Counted from the first letter of the stretch, positions 8,961 through 18,159 are shown. The stretch: 64,000 nt of DNA from Thiofaba sp039822285 (GCF_039822285.1 NZ_JBAJEY010000001.1:310001-374000); one strand, 5' to 3'. The notes: generated from the sequence alone by a model not told the origin. Numbers and translations are program-made.

Positions 8961-9977
8961 ATGACGTCCAAGCGTGTTCTCGCCACCCTCTGTGCCACCC
9001 TGCTGAGCGCCGTCTCCGCCCAGTCCGCCGAGGTCAATGTCTATTCGGGTCGCGGTGAGGCCCTCATCAAGCCCCTGCTCGACACCTTCAGCAAGGAGAC
9101 CGGGATCAAGGTCAACCTGGTCAGCGGCAAGGACGATGCCCTGATCGAACGCCTCAAGGCCGAGGGCGCGCAGTCTCCCGCCGATGTGCTGATGACCGCG
9201 GACGCCGGTCGCCTGCACCGTGCCAAGGCCGCCGGCCTGCTGCAGGCGGTCGATTCCCCCACCCTCAACGCCGCCATTCCCGCCGCCTACCGCGATCCGG
9301 GCAACCAGTGGTTCGGGCTGACCCTGCGGGCGCGGGTCATCGTCTATGCCCCGGAGCGGGTCAAGCGTGAGGAGCTGTCCACCTACGAGGGCCTGGCCGA
9401 TCCGAGCTGGAAAGGCCGTGTGTGCATGCGCTCCTCGGACAGCATCTACAACCAGTCGCTGACCGCCGCGCTCATCGCCCACGATGGCGAAGCGGCCACC
9501 CTGGACTGGGCCAAGGGGGTGGTGGCCAACCTCGCCCGCCCGCCGAAGGGGGGGGATCGCGACCAGATCAAGGCCATCGCCGCCGGCGAGTGTGATGTCT
9601 CGCTGGTGAACACTTACTACCTCGCCGGCATGCAGAACGCCGAGGAGCCCGCCGAGCGCGAGGCCGCAGCCAAGGTGGCGGTGTTCTGGCCCAACCAGAA
9701 GGATCGCGGCGCGCATGTGAACGTCAGCGGCGCGGGCATCACCGCGGCAGCCAAGAACGTTGCTGAGGCGCGCAAGCTGCTGGAGTTCCTGGTCTCCGAC
9801 GAGGCCCAGCGCTGGTATGCCGAGGTCAATCAGGAATACCCGGTGAAGGCGGGCATCGCGATCAGTCCCACCCTGCGTACCATGGGCGCGTTCAAGGCCG
9901 ATGCCCTGCCGCTCGCCCGCCTGGGCGAGCTGAACGCCCAGGCCGTACGCCTGCTCGACCGCGCCGGATGGCGTTGA
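8961..9977 (+). CDS. fbpA: Ferric iron ABC transporter, periplasmic substrate-binding protein
   Basis: A 338-residue FbpA/FutA-type ferric-binding protein. The N-terminal signal peptide (MTSKRVLATLCATLLSAVSA) has a probable cleavage after about residue 23 (QSA before EVNVYS). The mature start VNVYSGRGEALIKPLL, the VLMTADAGRL segment, the QWFGLTLRARVIVY segment and the tyrosine pair in NTYYLAGM, the iron ligands of this family, are all present. The start at 8961 is chosen for the signal peptide and a GGAG 8 bp upstream; the open frame extends further but without family sequence. It overlaps fbpB by 10 bp. It captures Fe3+ in the periplasm for the FbpB/FbpC pump. Confidence 0.95.
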   Translation: MTSKRVLATLCATLLSAVSAQSAEVNVYSGRGEALIKPLLDTFSKETGIKVNLVSGKDDALIERLKAEGAQSPADVLMTADAGRLHRAKAAGLLQAVDSPTLNAAIPAAYRDPGNQWFGLTLRARVIVYAPERVKREELSTYEGLADPSWKGRVCMRSSDSIYNQSLTAALIAHDGEAATLDWAKGVVANLARPPKGGDRDQIKAIAAGECDVSLVNTYYLAGMQNAEEPAEREAAAKVAVFWPNQKDRGAHVNVSGAGITAAAKNVAEARKLLEFLVSDEAQRWYAEVNQEYPVKAGIAISPTLRTMGAFKADALPLARLGELNAQAVRLLDRAGWR

Positions 9978-11620
9978 TCTCTGCCCTCGCGGCCCGCCCC
10001 CTGAGCCTGCGCCTGCCGCGCGCGGGGTGGGTGCTGGCCGCCCTGCTTCCCGCCCTGCCCATCCTGGTGGTCTTTGCTGCCCTGCCCGGTACCGGCATCG
10101 AACTCTGGCTTGGGTTGTGGCAGACGGTCCTGCCCGAATACCTGATCAACAGCCTGCTGCTTGGCCTTGGGGTGGGCGCAGGCACCCTCCTGCTTGGGCT
10201 GTTTTCCGCCTGGCTGGTCACCCGCCTGGACTTCCCAGGCCGCAGTCTGCTTGCCGGACTCTTTCTGCTTCCGCTCGCCCTGCCGGCCTACATCCTCGCC
10301 TACACCTATACCGGCCTGCTCGCCCCCGAAGGCTGGCTTCAGACCGGGCTGCGGGAACTTCTGGGGACGCGCGGTGCCCTGTGGCCGGACATCCGCTCGC
10401 TGCCGGGGGCCATCCTGATCTTCAGCCTGGGGTTTTACCCCTACGTCTATCTGCTCGCCCGCGAGGCCCTGCGCGCCCCCCACCAGGGCTTCGAGGAGGC
10501 CGCCCGGACCCTGGGCCAGCGCGGCTGGCGCCTGTTTCTTGCGGTGCGCTTGCCGCTGATCCGTCCGGCCCTGTTCGCCGGGGTCATGCTCGCGCTGATG
10601 GAGACCATGGCGGACTACGGCGCGGTGTATCACTTCGGTGTCCCCACCTTCACCACCGGCATCCTGCGCACCTGGCATGGCCTGGGGGACGTGCAGGGGG
10701 CGATGGCCCTGGCCGCGGTGCTGGCCGCCGTGACCATGACCCTGTTTGTCCTTGAGCTGCGCGCGCGCGGCCGGGCCCGGTTCGACTACGGCCGCCACGC
10801 CCGCCCGATCCTGCCGCGGCGCCTGAGCCGCGGGCAGGCCCTGGCGGCGTGGCTGGCGGGCGGGGTGATCGTGACCCTGGGCTTCGGCGCGCCCTTGCTG
10901 CAGCTTGGCCTGTGGGCCCTGCCGCGCATCGAGCAGGTGCTTGCGCCGGACTTCCAGCGCCTGCTGATCCACTCCCTGCTCCTGGCCTTGGGCGCGGCAG
11001 GACTCATCACCGCCCTCGCCCTGCTGCTCGCCCTCGGTGTGCGGCGCCACCCCTCCCCGCTCAGGCATAGCCTGTACCGGCTCGCTGGCCTCGGCTACGC
11101 GGTGCCGGGCATGGTGATCGCCCTGGGGCTGATGATCCCGCTCGGCCAATTCGACCGCTGGCTCAACGCGCAAGGGATCGTTTCCGGCCTGCTATTCAGC
11201 GGCGGCCTGCTCGCCCTGCTGTGGGCCTACCTCTCCCGCTTCCTCGCCCTGGGTCAGCAGGGCGTGGAGAGCGGCCTCGCCACGCTCCGCCCCAGCCTGA
11301 CCGAGAGCGCGCGCCTTTTGGGTCTGTCCCCGTGGCGCAGCGCCATCCAGGTCCACCTGCCGCTCTTGCGCGGCAGCCTCATCACGGTGCTGATCCTCGC
11401 CTTCGTCGAGACGCTGAAGGAGCTGCCGGCCACCCTCGTGCTGCGCCCCTTCAACTTCAATACCCTGGCCGTGCGGGCGCATGAGCTGGCCTCCGACGAG
11501 CGTCTGGCCGATGCTGCTCTGCCCGCCCTGTGCATCGTCCTGCTCAGCCTGCCGGCGGTCATCCTGCTCGCCCGCCTGAATGGTCGCGCTGGCCTACGGG
11601 ACGCGCATCCGTTAACTTGA
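9968..11620 (+). CDS. fbpB: Ferric iron ABC transporter permease
   Basis: A 550-residue inner-membrane protein carrying two fused permease domains, as in the FbpB/FutB family, with about 12 hydrophobic segments. The two ABC-permease EAA loops are visible: EEAARTLGQRGWRLF in the first half and TESARLLGLSPWRSA in the second, each followed by a proline-leucine helix. The segment LMETMADYGAVYHFGVPTF is typical of iron permeases. It overlaps fbpA by 10 bp and precedes fbpC by 25 bp, so the three form one transcript. Confidence 0.95.
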   Translation: MALISALAARPLSLRLPRAGWVLAALLPALPILVVFAALPGTGIELWLGLWQTVLPEYLINSLLLGLGVGAGTLLLGLFSAWLVTRLDFPGRSLLAGLFLLPLALPAYILAYTYTGLLAPEGWLQTGLRELLGTRGALWPDIRSLPGAILIFSLGFYPYVYLLAREALRAPHQGFEEAARTLGQRGWRLFLAVRLPLIRPALFAGVMLALMETMADYGAVYHFGVPTFTTGILRTWHGLGDVQGAMALAAVLAAVTMTLFVLELRARGRARFDYGRHARPILPRRLSRGQALAAWLAGGVIVTLGFGAPLLQLGLWALPRIEQVLAPDFQRLLIHSLLLALGAAGLITALALLLALGVRRHPSPLRHSLYRLAGLGYAVPGMVIALGLMIPLGQFDRWLNAQGIVSGLLFSGGLLALLWAYLSRFLALGQQGVESGLATLRPSLTESARLLGLSPWRSAIQVHLPLLRGSLITVLILAFVETLKELPATLVLRPFNFNTLAVRAHELASDERLADAALPALCIVLLSLPAVILLARLNGRAGLRDAHPLT

Positions 11621-11645
11621 GCGCCTTCCCGATCAGACACATGCC

Positions 11646-12686
11646 ATGCCCGCAGCGCTCGACATCCAGGATCTGGGCATCCGCCTGGACACGGACTGGG
11701 TTCTCCGCCACCTCGATCTTTGCCTTGAAGAGCAGCAACTGGCCTGCCTGCTCGGCCCCTCGGGCTGCGGCAAGACCACCCTGCTGCGTGCCATGGCCGG
11801 CCTGCAGGCCCATGTCGAAGGCCGCATTCATCTGTTCGGCGAGGATGTAGGGAGGCTGCCGCCGGAGCGGCGCGGCATCGGCCTCGTCTTTCAGGACGAC
11901 GCCCTGTTCCCCCACCTGAGCACGGCGGAAAACATCGCCTTCGGTCTGCACTCACTCAGTGCCTTGGAGCGGCGCGAACGGGTGCAGCGGCTCGCGCAGC
12001 GCCTGCACCTCCAGGGCTTGCTTGCACGTTACCCGCACGAGCTTTCGGGGGGGCAACGCCAGCGCGTGGCCCTGGCCCGTGCGCTGGCCGCACGCCCGCG
12101 CCTGCTGCTGCTCGACGAACCCTTCGCCGCGCTGGATCGGGAGTTGCGCGAGCAGCTCGCCGGCGATGTACGCGAGCTGTTGCGCGAGGAAGGCATGACC
12201 GCCCTGCTGGTCACCCATGACCAGTACGAGGCCTTCGCCATGGCCGACCAGATCGGGGTGATGCACCAGGGGCGTATCCTGCAGTGGGGGGATGCCCACA
12301 CCCTCTACCACCAGCCGGCCCATCCCTTTGTCGCCCGCTTCATCGGCCACGGCAGCTTCCTGCCGCTGCAGCGCGATGCCGCGGGCCAGTGGCGCTGCGC
12401 CCTCGGCGCCCTGCCGGGGCAGCACCTTCCCGCAGGCGAGCACCTGACCCTGTTCCTGCGCCCGGAGATGGTCGTGCCCGACCCGAATGGCCCAGTAGCG
12501 GGCGAGATCGTGCGCCGGGTGTTCCGCGGCGACCGCCAGCTCTACACGGTGCAGCTGCCCGACGGCCACCGGGTCCTCGCTGCGAGCAGCGAATGGCTCC
12601 CCGACGCGCTCGCCATCCGCCTGCGCGCGGACTTGGGCGATGCCGTGGTCTTCAGTCATGCAACCCCGCAAAACCCGGCGTCATGA
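11646..12686 (+). CDS. fbpC: Ferric iron ABC transporter, ATP-binding protein
   Basis: A 346-residue ATPase of the iron/sulfate/polyamine importer class. Walker A GPSGCGKTTLLRAMAG, Q-loop VFQDDALFPHL, signature LSGGQRQRVALARAL, Walker B LLLLDEPFAALD and H-loop LVTHDQYEAF are all intact. The C-terminal 100 residues form the regulatory OB-fold (TOBE) found in FbpC, with LFLRPEMVVPDP. The protein works as a homodimer on FbpB in the cytoplasm. It is the last gene of the fbp operon and is followed by a cluster of strong hairpins. Confidence 0.95.
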   Translation: MPAALDIQDLGIRLDTDWVLRHLDLCLEEQQLACLLGPSGCGKTTLLRAMAGLQAHVEGRIHLFGEDVGRLPPERRGIGLVFQDDALFPHLSTAENIAFGLHSLSALERRERVQRLAQRLHLQGLLARYPHELSGGQRQRVALARALAARPRLLLLDEPFAALDRELREQLAGDVRELLREEGMTALLVTHDQYEAFAMADQIGVMHQGRILQWGDAHTLYHQPAHPFVARFIGHGSFLPLQRDAAGQWRCALGALPGQHLPAGEHLTLFLRPEMVVPDPNGPVAGEIVRRVFRGDRQLYTVQLPDGHRVLAASSEWLPDALAIRLRADLGDAVVFSHATPQNPAS

Positions 12687-12752
12687 TGACCGCCGAGCCA
12701 TGGCATGAACCTGTCTCACTGCGCTGAATGGGTTATCGGCCCTAGACTGACT

Positions 12753-12849
12753 GTTTCAAAAGGGCTGTCCTGCCCTTTTGAAACTCGCACGAGCCATCCT
12801 TGGCTCGCCCCTCCAGGCTGTTTCAATGGGTTTTGAAACAGCCTGGAGG
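12753..12849. repeat. Cluster of three consecutive perfect hairpins
   Basis: Between fbpC and mrpA (278 bp without a gene) lie three adjacent inverted repeats. The first has 13-bp arms GTTTCAAAAGGGC (12753-12765) and their complement (12772-12784). The second is CGAGCC-ATCCTT-GGCTCG (12790-12807). The third has 16-bp arms CCTCCAGGCTGTTTCA (12810-12825) and their complement (12834-12849). The first and third share the TGTTTCA core. None ends in a T-run, so they are not textbook terminators, though they may end or stabilise the fbp transcript. The remainder of the gap, about 12865-12964, holds no recognised feature except a probable mrp promoter that I cannot place. Confidence 0.7.
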
Positions 12850-12862
12850 TCGGACCTCCTAC
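12845..12862 (-). repeat. REP-like half element (copy 3)
   Basis: Read on the minus strand, GTAGGAGGTCCGACCTCC has the GTAGGAGG head seen in the full REP-like copies, followed by a GGAGGT-CCG-ACCTCC hairpin. It shares its last bases with the right arm of the third hairpin of the adjacent cluster. It is only a half element and more diverged than the copy at 19220. Confidence 0.5.
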
Positions 12863-12964
12863 AGCCAGCTTCAGGCCATGGCCCTTACGGGGTAGGTCAC
12901 CCTGCCGGGTCATGCTAAGGTTCGAGACTGATCCTTCGAGCCCGATCGACCAAACTTACTGCTC

Positions 12965-15769
12965 ATGAACCTCGCCCTTGTCGTCCTGCTGCCCTTCCTC
13001 GGGGCCGCCCTGGCCGCCGGGTCCGCCCGCCTCAACCGCCTGGCCTCGGCCTGGAGCGCGGGCGCCGTGACCCTCGCGGCTGCGCTGACCCTGCTGCCCG
13101 AGGCGCTCAGGGTGTTCGGGGGTGAGCAGCGGGTCGAGGCGTGGGACTGGATCCCCGCCCTCGGCCTGTCCTTCGCCTTCCGCCTGGACGGTCTTGCGTT
13201 GCTGTTCGCCCTCTTGATCCTGGGCATCGGCCTTTTGATCGTGATCTACGCGCGTTACTACCTCTCCGCGCGCGACTCGATGGGGCGTTTTTACGCCTAC
13301 ATGCTGCTGTTCATGGGCTCCATGCTGGGGGTGGTGCTGTCCGAGAACCTGCTGCAGCTGGTGGTGTTCTGGGAGCTGACCTCGCTCTCTTCTTTTCTCC
13401 TGATCAGCTACTGGCAGTACCGCAAGGACGCCCGCGAGGGCGCGCGCATGGCCCTGGCGATCACCGGCGGTGGGGGGCTGGCCCTGCTTGCCGGGGTACT
13501 GCTGCTTGGCCATGTGGTCGGCAGCTACAACCTGACCGAGGTGCTCGCGGCGGGCGAGATGATCCGCGCCCATCCGCTCTACCTGCCCATCCTGGTGCTC
13601 ATCCTGCTCGGGGTGTTCACCAAGTCCGCCCAGTTCCCGTTCCACTTCTGGCTGCCGCACGCGATGGCCGCGCCCACCCCGGTCTCGGCCTACCTGCACT
13701 CGGCGACCATGGTCAAGGCGGGCGTGTTCCTGCTCGCGCGCCTGTTCCCGGCCCTCTCCGGGACACTCGAATGGAGCGTGCTGGTGGGCGGGGCGGGACT
13801 TTTGACCCTTTTGGTCGGGGCCTACACCGCACTGTTCAAACATGACTTGAAGGGGCTTTTGGCCTACTCGACCGTTTCCCATCTTGGTCTGATCACCCTG
13901 TTGTTTGGCTTCGGCACGCCGCTCGCGGCGGTGGCCGGGGTGTTTCACATCATCAACCATGCCACCTTCAAGGCCTCGCTGTTCATGGTCGCCGGGATCA
14001 TCGACCACGAGACCGGCACCCGCGACATGCGCCGCCTCAACGGCCTGCTCCGCTACATGCCCCACACCGCGGTGCTGGCAATGATCGCGGCGGCGGCGAT
14101 GGCCGGCGTGCCCCTGCTCAACGGCTTTCTTAGCAAGGAGATGTTCTTCGCCGAGGCGGTGGAGGTGGGCAGCCAGCTACCCCTGGCCTGGCTGATCCCG
14201 CTCTTGGTCACCCTCGCGGGAATGCTGTCGGTGGCCTACTCGCTGCGCTTCATCCACGACGTGTTCTTCAACGGCGATCCCATCGACCTGCCGAAGACCC
14301 CGCACGAGCCGCCGCGCTTCATGAAGGTGCCGGTCGATATCCTGGTGGTACTCTGCCTCGCGGTCGGCATCCTGCCCAGCCTGACCGTTGGCCCGCTGCT
14401 CGCGGTGGCGGTGGATGGCACCCTGCAGGGCCAGGTCCCGGAATACAGCCTTGCACTCTGGCATGGCTTCAATCTGCCGCTCATGATGTCTATGGCCGCG
14501 CTGGCCCTCGGCGTACTGGTGTATGTCTTCCGCCAGCCGCTGTTCGCCTGGCACGAGCGCACCGTGGGCCGGCTCGACGCACGGGTGCCCTACCACGCCC
14601 TGATGGGCACCCTCGGTCGGCTGGCCGCAGGCGTGACCCAGCGAATGGATCGTGGCAGCCTGCAGGGCGCCGTCGCCTGGCTGGTGCTCGCCGCACTCGG
14701 GGTGACCGTGGCCGGCTTTGCCCTCCACCATGCCCCGCTCTTGGGTATGGCCGAGATGCTGCCGGTGGATGCCGTCTCGCTCACCGCCGCGCTGGCTCTT
14801 GTGCTCGCCACCCTCGCCACCGTGCGCTGGCACCGGCAGCGCCTCACCGCGCTCATCACCATGGGGGTGATCGGCCTGATCGTCTCGCTCGCCTTTGTGA
14901 AGTTCTCCGCGCCGGATCTCGCCCTGACCCAGCTCTCGGTGGAGGTGGTCACCATCGTGCTCCTGCTGCTGGCCCTATTCTTCCTGCCGCAGCAGACCTC
15001 GTCTGAGTCTTGCCGCCTGCGTATCGGGCGGGATGGGCTGCTGGCGCTGGGCGCGGGCCTGGGCGCCACCCTGCTGACCCTCGCCGTCCTCACCCGCCCG
15101 CTCGACACCATCGCCGGCTACTACCTCGACCAGGCCCTCCCCGGCGGGGGCGGCACCAACGTGGTCAACGTGATCCTGGTCGACTTCCGCGGTTTCGATA
15201 CCCTGGGCGAGATCACCGTGCTGGCGCTTGCCGGGCTAGGCATCGTCGCCCTGCTGCACGGCCTGAGGCTGCCCATGCCGGCCGCGGATGCCGAAGGCCG
15301 CCGCTGGAATGCTGACGGCCACTCGCTGATCATGGCCACCCTCACCCGGCTGTTACTACCTCTGACCCTGCTGGTCGCGGTGTTCATCCTGCTGCGCGGC
15401 CACAACCTGCCGGGCGGCGGTTTCATTGCCGGGCTGATCACCGCCGTGGCGCTGATCGTCCAGTACCTCGCCAACGGCATCGACTGGACCGAACAACGCC
15501 TGCGGCTGGACATGCACCGCGTCATCGCCGCGGGTCTCGCCCTTGCCACCGGCACCGGGCTGGTGGCGATGGGCCTCGGCTTCCCCTTCCTGACTTCCAC
15601 CTTCACCCACCTGCACTGGCCCGTGGTGGGTGAGTTCGAGCTGGCGAGTGCGATGGCCTTCGACTTCGGGGTGTTCCTGGTGGTGGTCGGCGCGACCGTG
15701 CTGATCCTGGTCCAGCTCGGCCGCCTGAGCCGCGCCGCTGAGCGTGCATCCCTGCCGGAGAACCCCTGA
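12965..15769 (+). CDS. mrpA: Na+/H+ antiporter subunit A fused to subunit B (MrpA-MrpB)
   Basis: A 934-residue inner-membrane protein of the Mrp/Mnh/Pha cation/proton antiporter complex. Residues about 1-770 are MrpA, related to complex I NuoL. The key glutamate lies in VVFWELTSLSSFLLI and the key lysine in SATMVKAGVFLLAR; FHIINHATFKASLFM and the late NVVNVILVDFRGFDTLGE segments are typical. Residues about 785-920 are an MrpB domain (HNLPGGGFIAGLI). The A-B fusion is the PhaAB arrangement known from proteobacteria, where a separate mrpB is absent, as here. It begins the operon, and its stop leads into a short tandem duplication before mrpC. Confidence 0.95.
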   Translation: MNLALVVLLPFLGAALAAGSARLNRLASAWSAGAVTLAAALTLLPEALRVFGGEQRVEAWDWIPALGLSFAFRLDGLALLFALLILGIGLLIVIYARYYLSARDSMGRFYAYMLLFMGSMLGVVLSENLLQLVVFWELTSLSSFLLISYWQYRKDAREGARMALAITGGGGLALLAGVLLLGHVVGSYNLTEVLAAGEMIRAHPLYLPILVLILLGVFTKSAQFPFHFWLPHAMAAPTPVSAYLHSATMVKAGVFLLARLFPALSGTLEWSVLVGGAGLLTLLVGAYTALFKHDLKGLLAYSTVSHLGLITLLFGFGTPLAAVAGVFHIINHATFKASLFMVAGIIDHETGTRDMRRLNGLLRYMPHTAVLAMIAAAAMAGVPLLNGFLSKEMFFAEAVEVGSQLPLAWLIPLLVTLAGMLSVAYSLRFIHDVFFNGDPIDLPKTPHEPPRFMKVPVDILVVLCLAVGILPSLTVGPLLAVAVDGTLQGQVPEYSLALWHGFNLPLMMSMAALALGVLVYVFRQPLFAWHERTVGRLDARVPYHALMGTLGRLAAGVTQRMDRGSLQGAVAWLVLAALGVTVAGFALHHAPLLGMAEMLPVDAVSLTAALALVLATLATVRWHRQRLTALITMGVIGLIVSLAFVKFSAPDLALTQLSVEVVTIVLLLLALFFLPQQTSSESCRLRIGRDGLLALGAGLGATLLTLAVLTRPLDTIAGYYLDQALPGGGGTNVVNVILVDFRGFDTLGEITVLALAGLGIVALLHGLRLPMPAADAEGRRWNADGHSLIMATLTRLLLPLTLLVAVFILLRGHNLPGGGFIAGLITAVALIVQYLANGIDWTEQRLRLDMHRVIAAGLALATGTGLVAMGLGFPFLTSTFTHLHWPVVGEFELASAMAFDFGVFLVVVGATVLILVQLGRLSRAAERASLPENP

Positions 15770-15794
15770 TGGAGCTTGCCTGATGGAGCTTGTG
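15767..15794 (+). repeat. 14-bp tandem duplication at the mrpA/mrpC junction
   Basis: TGATGGAGCTTG occurs at 15767-15778 and again at 15781-15792, giving two units of 14 bp. The first unit holds the mrpA stop and an ATG that opens a four-codon frame (Met-Glu-Leu-Ala-stop). That frame ends on the TGATG that starts mrpC. The duplication has therefore turned a simple TGATG stop-start overlap into two in series. Confidence 0.85.
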
Positions 15795-16148
15795 ATCGCC
15801 CTCGCCATCGGCGTGCTGACCGCTGGCGGCGTCTTTCTCTCCTTACGCGGGCACACCTTCCCGGTGGTGCTCGGCCTGACCCTGCTTTCCTACGCAGTCA
15901 ACCTGTTCCTGTTCGTCATGGGGCGCCTGGCCATCGGCCTGCCGCCCATCCTCGACCCCGCGGCGTCCGGTTACACCGACCCCCTGCCGCAGGCGCTGGT
16001 GCTGACCGCCATCGTGATCGCCTTTGGCATGACCGCCTTCGTGATCGTGCTGGCCCTGCGCGCCAAGAGCGAGCTGGGCAATGACCATGTCGATGGCCTG
16101 CACAGCGAGGCTGCGGGCCAGGAGCGGCGGGAGGAAGGCCACGCATGA
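15783..16148 (+). CDS. mrpC: Na+/H+ antiporter subunit C
   Basis: A 121-residue membrane protein with three transmembrane segments (about 3-22, 28-47 and 73-97), homologous to NuoK of complex I. MELVIALAIGVLTAGGVFL at the start, LGLTLLSYAVNLFLFVMG in the middle and DPLPQALVLTAIVIAFGMTA are the conserved MrpC segments. The start at 15783 is the second of two ATGs in a tandem duplication. The first is in another frame and stops after four codons. The stop overlaps the mrpD ATG (ATGA). Subunit C is required for the Mrp complex to assemble and transport. Confidence 0.95.
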   Translation: MELVIALAIGVLTAGGVFLSLRGHTFPVVLGLTLLSYAVNLFLFVMGRLAIGLPPILDPAASGYTDPLPQALVLTAIVIAFGMTAFVIVLALRAKSELGNDHVDGLHSEAAGQERREEGHA

Positions 16149-17668
16149 GCACGCTCGCCGCCTGGCCCGTCCTGCTGCCGCTGATCACCGGCTTCATCCT
16201 GCTGTTCGCCGCCCGGGGCGGCCTGCGCCTTGCGCGGATCATCAACCTCATCTCCGTGCTGGGCGTGACCGCCTTGGCGCTGGCCCTGATCGGCGTCGCC
16301 TCGGACGACGTCCACCGCGTCTATGCCCTGGGCAACTGGGTGCCGCCGTTTGGCATCGTGCTGGTGCTCGATCGCCTCTCGGCGCTGATGGTCGGCCTGA
16401 CCATGCTGCTGGCCCTGGCCAGCCTGGTGTATGCCATCGCCACGGATGTGGATACACGCGGCCCGCATTTCCACGTGCTGTTCCAGCTCCAGCTGTTCGG
16501 TCTCAACGGCGCCTTCCTGACCGGGGATGTGTTCAACCTGTTCGTGTTCTTCGAGGTGCTGCTGCTCGCCTCCTACGGGCTGCTGCTCCACGGCGGCGGG
16601 CGGCTGCGCACCAAGGCCGGCCTGCACTACGTGGTCATCAACCTGGTGGGCTCGACCCTGTTCCTGTTCGCCGTAGGCGCGCTGTACGGGGTGCTCGGCA
16701 GCCTGAACCTCGCTGACATGGCCCAGCGGGTGGCCGCCGCCCCGGCGGAAAACCACGGCCTGATCGCCGCTGCCGGCCTGCTCCTGTTGGTGGTGTTCGG
16801 CATCAAGGCCGCCGCCTTCCCGCTCTACCTGTGGCTGCCCGCCGCCTACGCCGGGACCAGCGCGCCCATCGCCGCGCTGTTCGCCATCATGACCAAGGTC
16901 GGGCTTTACGCCATCGTGCGTGTGCACGGCACGCTGTTCGGGCCGGAGGCCGGCGCGCTGGCCGGGCTCATCAGCCCCTGGCTTGCGGTCTCGGGCTGGA
17001 TCACCCTGGGCCTGGCGGCCTTGGGGGGGCTGGCCGCCACCCGCCTGCGGGTGCAGATCGCCTATCTGGTGCTCGCCTCGATCGGCACCCTGCTGATCGG
17101 CTTCGGCCTCGCCACCCCAAAGGCTTCGGCCGGCGCGCTCTACTACCTGATCCACTCCACCCTGCTGGCCGCCGCCTTCTTCCTGCTGGCTGACCTGATC
17201 GTGCGGGCGCGCGGTGAGGATGGGGATCGGCTGGAGCCCGGTGCGGCCATGCCGAACGGGGTGCTGCTCGGCGCGCTGTTCTTTGGGCTTGCCATCGCCC
17301 TGGCTGGCATGCCGCCGCTGTCGGGCTTCTTCGGCAAGCTGCTCATCCTGCACGCGGCGCTGGACGATGCGCAGATGGCCGTCCACTACGCGGTGATCCT
17401 GCTGTCGAGCTTTGTCATCATCGTCGCGCTGGCGAAGAGCGGCAGCACCCTGTTCTACCAGACGCAGGCCGAGGCCCCATCCACCGGCCTGCCGCCGCAG
17501 AAGGCCGCCCTGCCCGCGGTCCTGGGGCTGCTGCTGGCCGCACCGCTGATGGTGGTCCTCGCCCAGCCGCTCACGGCCTGGCTGGAGGCGACCGCCCTGC
17601 AACTGCACGACACGCGCGGCTACGTGAACGCTGTGCTCGCCACCCCTGCCGTCCAAAGCGCACCATGA
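16145..17668 (+). CDS. mrpD: Na+/H+ antiporter subunit D
   Basis: A 507-residue, roughly 14-helix membrane protein homologous to NuoM/NuoN. The conserved glutamate is in FNLFVFFEVLLLASYG and the conserved lysine in FAIMTKVGLYAIVRV, both part of the proposed proton channel. ALAGMPPLSGFFGKLLIL is the family signature near the C-terminus. Length matches MrpD (about 490-500). It overlaps mrpC and mrpE by ATGA on both sides, consistent with fixed subunit stoichiometry through coupled translation. Confidence 0.96.
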   Translation: MSTLAAWPVLLPLITGFILLFAARGGLRLARIINLISVLGVTALALALIGVASDDVHRVYALGNWVPPFGIVLVLDRLSALMVGLTMLLALASLVYAIATDVDTRGPHFHVLFQLQLFGLNGAFLTGDVFNLFVFFEVLLLASYGLLLHGGGRLRTKAGLHYVVINLVGSTLFLFAVGALYGVLGSLNLADMAQRVAAAPAENHGLIAAAGLLLLVVFGIKAAAFPLYLWLPAAYAGTSAPIAALFAIMTKVGLYAIVRVHGTLFGPEAGALAGLISPWLAVSGWITLGLAALGGLAATRLRVQIAYLVLASIGTLLIGFGLATPKASAGALYYLIHSTLLAAAFFLLADLIVRARGEDGDRLEPGAAMPNGVLLGALFFGLAIALAGMPPLSGFFGKLLILHAALDDAQMAVHYAVILLSSFVIIVALAKSGSTLFYQTQAEAPSTGLPPQKAALPAVLGLLLAAPLMVVLAQPLTAWLEATALQLHDTRGYVNAVLATPAVQSAP

Positions 17669-18159
17669 GTCTGCTCCGCCAAGCCCTGCCTCACCCCCTG
17701 CTCAGCCTGACCCTGCTGGTGCTCTGGCTGTTGCTCAACAACAGCCTCTCCGCCGGTCAGCTGCTGCTCGGAAGCCTGCTGGCCGTGCTCATCCCCCGCC
17801 TGACCGCGGCCTTCTGGCCGGAGCAGGTGCGCATCCGCCGTCCCGGCGTCCTGCTGCGGTTCGTCGGTATCGTGCTGTGGGACATCCTGGTGGCGAACTT
17901 CATCGTCGCGCGCCGCATCCTCGGGCCGGTGGAGGCCCTGCAGCCGGGGTTCATGCGCATCCCGCTCGATGTGCAGTCGCCGCTCGCCATCAGCCTGCTG
18001 GCGAACACCATCTCCCTCACTCCGGGCACGGTGTCCTGCGATGTTTCGCCGGACCGCCGTTTCCTGCTGGTACACGCCCTGCACGTCACCGACGTCGAGG
18101 CGGAGATCCGCCAGATCAAGAGCCGCTACGAACGGCCCCTGCAAGAGGTGTTCACCTGA
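17665..18159 (+). CDS. mrpE: Na+/H+ antiporter subunit E
   Basis: A 164-residue protein with two to three N-terminal hydrophobic segments (about 10-50 and 65-85) and a hydrophilic C-terminus. The conserved segments SLLANTISLTPGTVSCDVSPD and LLVHALHVTD identify MrpE. It overlaps mrpD by ATGA and shares the A of its TGA stop with the mrpF ATG (TGATG). In other species it is needed for full antiport activity but has no complex I counterpart. Confidence 0.95.
   Translation: MSLLRQALPHPLLSLTLLVLWLLLNNSLSAGQLLLGSLLAVLIPRLTAAFWPEQVRIRRPGVLLRFVGIVLWDILVANFIVARRILGPVEALQPGFMRIPLDVQSPLAISLLANTISLTPGTVSCDVSPDRRFLLVHALHVTDVEAEIRQIKSRYERPLQEVFT

Noticed and set aside
9830..11173. Minus-strand open frame opposite fbpB
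   Set aside because: A shadow of the permease codons; no start signal or domain.
15971..17656. Long minus-strand open frame opposite mrpD
   Set aside because: Composition is Gln/Gly/His/Arg-rich without domains, and mrpD is complete on the plus strand with overlapping neighbours.
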